Origin: Welwitschia mirabilis
Lineage: Eukaryota > Gnetophyta > Gnetopsida > Welwitschiales
Direction: 5' to 3'
Length of the DNA stretch: 64,000 bases
Assembly: GCA_051453625.1 (NCBI GenBank)
Contig: JBOZIK010000001.1
Location: forward strand, 201,910,048-201,974,047
The number at the start of each line of letters is the position of its first letter. The stretch's first letter is position 1. The position numbers and the translations under genes are program-made. Shown here in pieces: positions 55,700-64,000 of the stretch. The notes beneath the pieces are model-generated. The model did not search any database. It had not been told where the DNA came from and saw only the letters and a program-made list of their open reading frames with translations.

Positions 55700-58600
55700 T
55701 TTGTTAGAGAATGATAGAATGGATTAGCAAGTAAAGCACAACATTGTAAAAAAGCGGTTAAAAAAATGACACCACACAATTTTGGCGTATGATTGTGACT
55801 CCCACAGTCCACAGATGATATACACCGAGCAACTTTATTCTCATGAATGACAGTTGAAATACAAAGAAGCCCAGAGAAGGGAGACTTCCTTGTCCCATAC
55901 CCTTCTTTGTTATTTTGTTAGATTAAAAATGTAACAGTGTCACCTTTGCCGTACAGTTTATGTTCTGGTTTGTTTTGAAACTTTTTTATTTGCACTCTCT
56001 AGACTTCTGTAAAGGACATGAAGTTTTCACGATAAGATCTTGAGCTTTTGCATTGATCAGAGTCTTCAGCAATTACAATTTACAATCACAATTGAATGAA
56101 ACCCATTACTGGATCTTAACTCCGATGAAAGGAAAAATAACCTTCATTTACCAAGAATAATATCAATGTAATTTCAATTAATGGAAATAGGTATTGTAAT
56201 TCTCGTTTGTCAGGAATGTTGTCCTAAAGCATTTGCTGTTTCATTTTCATTCCATGTTCAAGGCAGTCTGGCAACAATGTGTATGTCCAATAACAGGTTC
56301 TCACTAGCCATTCAATGCAAAAGCATTTGTAATTACGTTAGCTTTTTTGACACACCATAGTTCTAATCATAATAGGATCTGTAACAAAAACAAGAGCGCT
56401 ACGCTCACTTTGCATTGTATAAGTCAATATAAGTCAAGTAACAAATTAGAACTGTCTAACCAATTTCAGAGGGCCCACTTATCTATTTGTTTACATAAAT
56501 AGTTAGACATTAAACAAACTTCATTATTACCATTGAAAATATTAATTTAGAGGATTTTGTGTTCAAATGTATTTCTTAAAGCACTATTTCCTTGTGGCTT
56601 TTTAGCTTCTCTGTAGTTGTTCTTTATTCTAGCTAATCAAATGTTAAAACAGTTGGCCTTGTCAAGTAGCCAACCTTTCAAAGCACTAACAAAGGCTCAA
56701 ACAAATAGTTATAGTTACCTTGTTCATTTTGCAACCTCCTTGTACTCGTTTTCTGCTGTAGGCTTGTCAAATTCTAAAAAGTTGATCATTCCCAAGTACT
56801 TTTTAAATATCAATGTTGAGACTTTTAGTCTTTGTTTAGGGATTTTGGATGACCGATGCCACATTTTTGCTGTTCAAATAGTTCATCAGTAGATATCTCA
56901 ATGAACTATAGATTTGCCATGAAGTTAAATGGACCATTGACCTTCAACTTAACTAATTTTTTTAATAATTGAAGTGGTAATTTCAAGAAGCACTATTTAA
57001 CTTGAATACTTATATTAAATTACTTGTCCCTGAGAAATAGACTGTAATGGCAGGCAATAAATTTTCCAAGGTTCCAATTCCCAGGGAGCAGAGTGGTATA
57101 GTTTGGCTTTCAAAATAAAACATAATCATCATTAACAATCAGGTGAACTTAAAGCCTGACTCCAGCAAGATGCAAAAAGCATTGGAAGGGGAGAACATGA
57201 ATGACAATGACAACAAGGATTACTGAGTCTTGATTATATCTAGTGCTTTGATCTTATCATTGGCACCTTCCTTGGGGATCTCCAAATTGTTCACAATTGT
57301 TTATTTTGAGCCAGTTTGATTATTACTGGTAAAATTTAGAGAAAGTCTCCTTTGCCTTTTACTTCCCGATGATTAAAGCTGCTACAAGTTTGCTATTTGG
57401 TGAGAAAAAAGGGGAAAACAGGGTGTATTCATCAAACAGATTAGAGACTGTTTTCAGGTCTAAGAGGTAGAGATCAACCTTGAAATGTAAGAAGGGGTGC
57501 TGAAACATCATGGAATACATCTTCATAAAAGAAAGCATGAAGGAAAAGATGAGGCACCACAATTCAGGAACACTATTTGCTACAAGTGACTTTTCTTCTG
57601 AAAGGGAGACTAATCTTCCAAGGTGGTAACAAAGATTTGCCACTACACAAGGTCTTTGGGAGACCCCATACTGGTCCCATAGAACCAACGCCTAACAGTT
57701 AACCCAATCCTATACCACAACACACCCAACCCAACATCATTTCGCACTCTATCATCAAGTCTGTGTACTAGCTAAACACCAGCGAGAACCCAATATTGAA
57801 AGTTATCATGTTGGAGTAGCAACCTTGACTGAAGGATGAAATCCAAATTTACTTTGGAAACAAGCGTGAGTAATTTATAGGACTAGGCTTTATGGTCCAA
57901 TAGGAGAATGTTTGAAATGGGTATTTTTGAGAATGTGCCACATGACCCTAGTGAAGGATGATGAGATGAGATCATGTGTGTGCTTTAAGGACCAACCAAA
58001 AATTAATTGTCAAGTTGCTCAACCAATGAACCATGGCTCTTAGAAACGTATATCTCCCTTCATCTGACAAGTTGGTCATTCATGTCAGTTTAAGCAAGGA
58101 TAGTGGAACATTTAATTAATACCCTTCCTGATTAGCATGTACGATATGGAAGAAAAAAACCTTCATTTGAGACATTACATTCTATCCCACTCAGAGATTA
58201 AATGTCATAGATTGCATTACTTTCCATCCCTTGTCCCATACGTCATAATATTCTAAGGATATTGTATAAGTCTATGATTCCACTACCTTTCCCTAGTATG
58301 TAATATACTAGCAACATGCCAAGAATTGTCCCGATAGGAAACCAAACTTGGAACTCCCCTGAGTAATGAGTCTTGAAGGGAGAGAAAGAAACTGAAGTCA
58401 GTTTGAGTGATAAAGTGGACCGAAACCTACCTTTGGCCCTTAAAAGAAAACTTAGGTATCACCATGCTTTCTCATTGAGTTCATCAGCACATTCCAGGCA
58501 CACAAAATACAGATAGCAAACAGGCAAAGATTTTCGATATCAACATGCCACAATGTTACCCAGTGAAACACCACCATGCACCAGTTGACTTACGTTTAAG

Positions 58601-59100
58601 AAATTTTCAGCATGAATAAATGTAAGCAACTAAGCGTTCATTCATAATCTTCCCACCCTTTCAAAAATGGCCAAACTAAATATCATGTATCCATCAAACT
58701 TACAGAAATTTGTTTTTTTAAATTATCACACTTAGTGTTATTTCAAGAATTATCATTCATGATTAAATATCATTAATGGTTTCATCCACCTTCGTTCCTT
58801 TTGAGGTGAAACTCATCCACCATGCTCTTTTTCCTAGTTGCAAAATAAGTATGCACTTTCATCTTTGTCTACTTCTCTTAGCCAAATATTACAAGCCTCT
58901 ACATTTGCAAACACTCTATGGAAACTCATTCCCAACTCATGTTTAACATTAACCACAAACACATGTGTCATTAACTATAACCCCCTGTTGAGCTTATAGT
59001 GCTAGATCATTAAATTACCTAGATTTTTCTGGCACAAAAGTGTCCTTTCGTAATTTTGTACTTCACATCAATGAAACAATAACCTTATCCTATAGTCATA
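55700..59100. other. No recognised feature; possible PLAC8 upstream intron
   Basis: It lies upstream of the PLAC8 exons on the minus strand, and the missing first exon could lie here. The 109-codon minus-strand frame at 57,359-57,688 and the 91-codon plus-strand frame at 56,617-56,892 are clean but not recognisable. The region is less AT-rich than the rest and has no retroelement motifs that I can read. Confidence 0.4.
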
Positions 59101-62055
59101 TTTTTCTATTGGTTGCCTTTTTCATGTTTCTTTTATTTAAATCAATGTAGATTTGTATGCTATGTTCCCTTTTGTACTACATTAAATACATTGGCAAATG
59201 AGTCAATGGATCCCTTCCAGAACCCAATCTTCATGGGAGTAACCACTAGCATGACCCCTTCTTGTCTCCTATTATCAATACCCGTTTATTGCTTACCTCT
59301 TTTTCCTTTCTTTTTATTTTATCTTTTGCTTTCTTTCTTTCTTTCTTTCTTTCTCTTTTTTTATTTTTCCTTTTTAATAGCATTGTTTTCTATACATGTA
59401 TGTATAGCAATTGTATGACCTAGTTATACCTAGCACAACTAGCCCAGATGGCATGGCCATATGGATGGGTTGTATTATCATGTGAACATGGTCATCCATG
59501 GAGAACTTTATATTTAGCGCCACATTCACATTTACCTTTACTATTGGTGCTGCAAAAAACTAGACTAGAAAATTTAGTGTCCCATTACTCCTGCATTCTA
59601 TAGCCTATATGACAAGAGCTTTGCCTAGGACAAATACTCCATTAAGACTCTACAGAAAAAATTTTGTATGCAAAGATTGATGAACAGTTTGTAAACATTG
59701 GGTCTATTTCTAAAGGTGGCCTGCTTATCCCATTGTTGAAATTGCGGCTCTTGTTTCTATTGAATAGGTCTCATTCAATGACATCAATGAAGCTCAACAA
59801 TTAAGCAATTGCTTCAACTAATTGACGACATTATCTTAATTGTTTATTGCAACCATCTACCCACATCATAGTCCCTCACCAACATTTTCAAAGTCTTTGA
59901 AGCTTCATCCTTACATCAGGGATGGGTCTCCTAGCTCATACACATGTATGGGAAGCAATGATTATCATTGGGATGTGGTCCATTGCAGCACTAGGGAACT
60001 AGTGGACCTTGGTTTCCTGAAGATCCTACGTAATTAGGAAACTTCCATTAGAACCATTATTCTCTTCCTTAAGGTGGTAGGAGTTCCCCACTACAAAGGA
60101 AAAGTCACTCTCATTCAAGGAACTGGAATTACCCTACTTCCCCATGCTGTTCAACCTTTTTTAAACATGCTTTCTTTTGTGAAAATGAACAGTAGTTGCA
60201 TGATGCTTTGATGTCCCCAACCCCATTTTAAAGCTATTTCATACATATTGCCTTACAAAATCCTTCGACATGTTGGAAAACGTAAGGTTTGAGAACCACC
60301 ATAGATCTTTTCTTTCTTTTCTTTGGTGGGTAAGCTGAAACTAAAATAATATGTACACATAATGTAATTAATACAAAGATGATTACTTTTGATAGTAGTA
60401 ACTTTGATGTTAGAATCATGCATGCCTTTGACATCTAGAACATCTATTTATTCATCAAACCCTATGAGAGAAAAACCTAGCCTCAAAATCTTGCCATTTC
60501 AGACCTTCTAATTATTAGTGCCTTCGAAATGTTACAATGTGCAACTTCTAATAATGTGAATATGATATTCATCTTGTACATTTGAATATTTTTCTATTGC
60601 CCTCTTTAAAGGTCTTGAATGTAATCTTGAAAAGTTACTTCTTTTGATCTTGAATTGCCATTTCTTAATAAATCATTTTTTTGGAGTCAGTTATATTAAC
60701 TAACATTTGGCTCTATAAAAAAGTTTCATGCATGCATCCATAACAAAGTTGGTGTCCTTAACTGCATCACAGAGTTACTCATGTAGCTTTTTTTTAGTTT
60801 GTTAAGTTTGCTAAAAGGAATATATTCTACATTCTAACATAATAAAAAACCCACATAACATAGCTACATAATGGGCAAAGGATCATAGAGTATGTAGAGC
60901 TTTCCTACCATAGTGCTACGCTAGGAAATGGGCTAGATCTTAAAAGTTTGAAGTGCAAGGAGATCACACATTGTGTTCATGCTTAAGACAATGTTGATAA
61001 AATGGGAGACCTTCTCTTAAATTTAACCTCGTGGTATTTAATTAGGTGTACTAAATTTCTAGCATTAAAAAAATGCTCCAAAACTAGAGTGTGGACTAAG
61101 GGAAAGTTTCATTGCAAAATGACAGTTTGCTTACATAAAGTGGCACTGCAAAAAAACAGCAGGGTATTGAAGTAAAAACATGATCGATGGTGTTATCCCT
61201 ATGAAAGCAACTATAGCAATACTAGTAAAGCAACGAAAAAGTTGGAATGCCTTTAAGGCAAGCCTCAAGGACTTACCAACCACTACAATAATGTTTGTTC
61301 ACATAGGCTTTGCTTTGATTATCCTTTAGAATCATTGCTCATAATTTACCTTTTCTTTACTTAGATGGAATTTTATCAAGTTGATCCATTTAGGCTAGTT
61401 GAAGTCAATTTCAGTTATGACTTTTTAGCTTCCAATGATAGGACCTCTTAAACCTATAAAAAAACTAAAAATCATTTAAAAAGAATTAAAAAATGCATTT
61501 AGAGAAATGTCACTCCAAAGAACTAAGTGTATCTCACATAGGCCGTTCTCCATTTCTGTTATTTTCACCTCAAGAACATTTCCTAGAGTTACCCCTAGGT
61601 CTTGTCCTAAACATTGGTCTTGCAGCCCTCTTACTTCAAGACAATTCAATTATTCAATAACCCACGATAACACTATATTTCTTTTAAATTCCTTCCTTTC
61701 CAATAAAATTACTTCATTAACAATGATTAACAGAAAGGTCAATTATAGACTTCTAGTGGAAATAAGTTGCATTTCCCTATTTGCCATCCAGGGGTGTTAG
61801 ACATTGAAGAAAACCTTTGGCTCGTAAGTTCATAGTTAACAAAGTACATGCTTACATTTGTCATCTTAACAAATTTCTCAATTACGGATGAAATTGATGA
61901 CCTGCATAATCACACAACACTCTAGCCTTCTTATAAATGGGGGAAAATCAATTTGTTGAAAACACACTTCATCATCTGCAAGCAAAGGAAGAACATTTAC
62001 ACTTGAACTAGTTGAATCACATGAAGGAAATCTTCCCTTGCTTTTGTTTGCTCTC
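59101..62055. other. No recognised gene; (CTTT)n microsatellite
   Basis: A TTTC tandem run of about 30 bp lies at 59,328-59,356 within a longer pyrimidine tract. Open frames at 59,113-59,418 and 59,840-60,037 (+) are not recognisable. No transposon motif was read. Confidence 0.5.
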
Positions 62056-62059
62056 CTAA

Positions 62060-62365
62060 AGATCAAAAGAATAGTACTCCTCCAACGTATTGTGTGAGTG
62101 GAAGCATTTCAAATGAATCTTCAACCTTGGGTTTATATGGGGGAAAATAAATTGGATAGGAAATGCTCTTTATTAGGACAAAATATAAACATTTACAAGT
62201 GAGAATGCATATTGAACACAACACAAAGATGTTACATTTGTATGATCACAAACCATTGTCACTCTTCATAACTAACTAACTTGATGACTAACTAATAGCT
62301 AATTCTATTCTTTTTAGAATCAATTCCATGTAACTACATGGAAGTATTTCATTGGAACTACTACA
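62060..62365 (-). repeat. Candidate 3' LTR of the right-edge copia element
   Basis: It lies just after the pol end on the minus strand. It begins TGTAGTAGTTCCAATG and later has GCTATTAGTTAGTCATC, TTAGTTAGTTATGAAGAG and a polyadenylation-like AATAAAG at about 62,177 to 62,171. This layout is usual for copia 3' LTRs. Only one copy is in the window, so the ends are unproven. Confidence 0.35.
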
Positions 62366-62389
62366 TGGAAGGACAAAGCTGCCTCTTAG

Positions 62390-63993
62390 GAGAACACTTC
62401 AAATCAAAGTGTCCATGTAGGCACAGTCATTTGAAGTCCTTATACAACTTTTTAAGAGTTCTTGGATAGAGCCTCAGTTAGTCCATCAATGGCCTTTGGT
62501 ACTCGTGTAGTGAGGTTGAATGAGTTTCCAAATAGATGTTTTGATGAAAAAGGGTTGAATCTTTATATGTATGATTCTTCTATGAAAAATTGGATTCTTA
62601 ATCATCTGACAATTTGATTATCATGTAGCATATGCTAGATAGTTGTATTTCTTTCTCTAAATCCTTGAGTAGTTCAAGGCATGGCAATTCTTGTTGCTCT
62701 ATATCTTACTTTAGTTATGGAAAGTGAAACTCTAGGTTGTCCTTGACTTAGTCTAGACATTGTACTTGTAAGGTCCCCCACCCCACCCTAAAAGTGTCTA
62801 CTGAACTAAGGATTTCTTTATGAATGCACTAAAATTTGTCCAGGAGATCTAGTCCCTTGAGATATCTAACTATATTTTTTGTAAGAAGCCTATATTATTT
62901 GGATGGATTTAAGACAATTCTTGCTAAGAGATTCACTAAACAAGTTATCTATATTTGTGTACCAATGATATAGATTAATTTTCCTATTAGCTATTCATAT
63001 GGTAATTTTTCAATTCCTCTACCTTTTGTCTTGTTGGGAAATCGATTGAGCATCAACCATTAAAATACTCTTTTAGTAAGTCCATGGCATATTTTCTCTG
63101 TGACATAGTTACTCTCTCTTTTCTTGTCTGTCCTCTTTAACTGCAAAGCCTTCAAGTTAATACATGTAAACTTTCCCTTCAAGATTCCCTTTTAAAAAAG
63201 TTGATTTCACATTCAACTAGTTAAGGTTCCATTTGTATTATGTTACCAAGGAAACTATGGCTCTTATGGTTCTTCTCTTTGCAATTGAAACAAAGTTTTC
63301 TTTAGCACATATGCAATACTTTTAAGCATAACTTTTTTGCAATAATTCTAGCTTTGTAAGGCTAAAACTAAATCTGAAGTTTTCTTAATTACATTCATAA
63401 GACCCCAAGGATCTATTGCATGGAAGAAATGTACATGGCATGAATCTGAAAGATGTCATTCTACCAGGAGTTTTAATTAAAAGTTGAACCAATTCAACCA
63501 AATTATAATCTTTGATGTTCCAATTACCTCATATGTTATCTATTGAAGAACATTTAAGAGAGACATGATATTCATCTTCAACAATATTTTGGTTGCAAAG
63601 TCAAAGTGTTCACTCATCTTGAGAAACTTGAAACCTACTACCTGTTTCAATTTTGAAATAATAAGATCCCATTCTTACCCTACTAATCTGAATCCGTAGA
63701 TGAAGGCGAATAGTATCACCTAAATAAGTTATCTTTGTAGAAATGTCTCCTCTAATATTGTTTAAAAAAATTGCTTCCTTCCATTTGTGTTTATCTTGAA
63801 TTCTATTTCGTTTTGAAAACCCATTTACTTCAATCATTGACTTGTTGCTAGGAAGATCCACCAAATCCCATGTTTCCATTTGCATCATGTCATATTCCTT
63901 TTCCATGGGTTTTCTCCAATAGGGTAATTCGAGTGCCTCTTCCACAATACATGATTCAATGTCATTAAGCATTTGTTCTATATAAATTGACAC
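62390..63993 (-). pseudogene. Ty1/copia pol 3' half (RT and RNase H) remnant
   Basis: The 127-codon open frame 63,993 to 63,610 reads EEALELPYWRKPMEKEYDMM, then TWDLVDLPSNKS, the start of copia RT (EEALKDPxWxxAMEEEMxxL, then TWxLVxLP). Further along are NVKSTF/GKVYM and LEGFAVKEDRQEK-like residues near 63,190-63,080 (usual MDVKTAFLNGxLEEEVYM, then PEGF), then KNIVRYLKG near 62,870. RNase H shows SLSITKVRYRATRIAM near 62,720-62,680 (usual ALSSTEAEYxA), then LLKDLEKEIQLSSICY. The end reads NPIFHRRIIHIKIQPFF near 62,595-62,545 (usual NPVFHxRTKHIxIxxHFI). Stops and frame changes abound. The 5' part lies beyond the window. Confidence 0.9.
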
Positions 63994-64000
63994 AATTTGA

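Noticed and set aside
57359-57688. Clean 109-codon minus-strand frame, possible PLAC8 first exon
   Set aside because: It lacks the Cys-rich N-terminal features expected and no donor site in the required phase was evident. No similarity was recognised.

Overview
This window is plant nuclear DNA. It is strongly AT-rich, almost all non-coding, and filled with old, decayed LTR retrotransposons (Ty3/gypsy of the Athila/Tat type and Ty1/copia) and short tRNA-derived repeats. It also carries one spliced host gene fragment of the plant PLAC8 Cys-rich family. Many C-to-T and G-to-A differences between repeat copies fit ageing of methylated DNA in a large, slowly purged genome (a gymnosperm or a repeat-rich angiosperm). 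The sequence alone does not give the species. There are ten N gaps; several are flanked on both sides by the same sequence and are probably unmerged contig ends.

Layout. 1-7.9 kb: AT-rich DNA with one diverged solo-LTR-like copy (about 3165-4215) and a palindromic repeat (2475-2700). 7.98-9.77 kb: a minus-strand Ty3/gypsy gag-protease remnant. 11.4-12.5 kb: a plus-strand Ty1/copia reverse transcriptase remnant. 13.3-17.7 kb: a diverged copy of a repeat (blocks A and B) that occurs again at 37-50 kb. 20.9-22.2 kb: a plus-strand Ty3/gypsy protease region cut open at its active site by a solo LTR with a perfect target-site duplication. 24.8-25.8 kb: the 3' end of a Ty1/copia element. 26,864-36,768: the best-preserved element, a minus-strand Ty3/gypsy element with gag zinc knuckle, protease, tRNA-Asp-type primer sites, a duplicated LTR-leader-gag segment and no visible reverse transcriptase.

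37.2-50.5 kb is two tandem, unequal copies of a multi-kb unit (blocks B-C-D, then A-C'-D'). Block D is a CpG-rich island with two perfect G-boxes. D' is its decayed copy, with a TATA box and a TGACGTCA site. Later insertions lie inside these units: a SINE in D, a 1.5-kb solo LTR in A', and in D' an internally deleted copia element whose own LTR carries another SINE.

50.5-64 kb is quieter. It holds three more copies of a second SINE-like family, the PLAC8 gene fragment (54,888-55,680, minus), long stretches with nothing recognisable, and at the right edge the pol 3' half of a minus-strand Ty1/copia element. The only convincing host coding sequence is PLAC8; everything else that can be named is transposon-derived or repeat.
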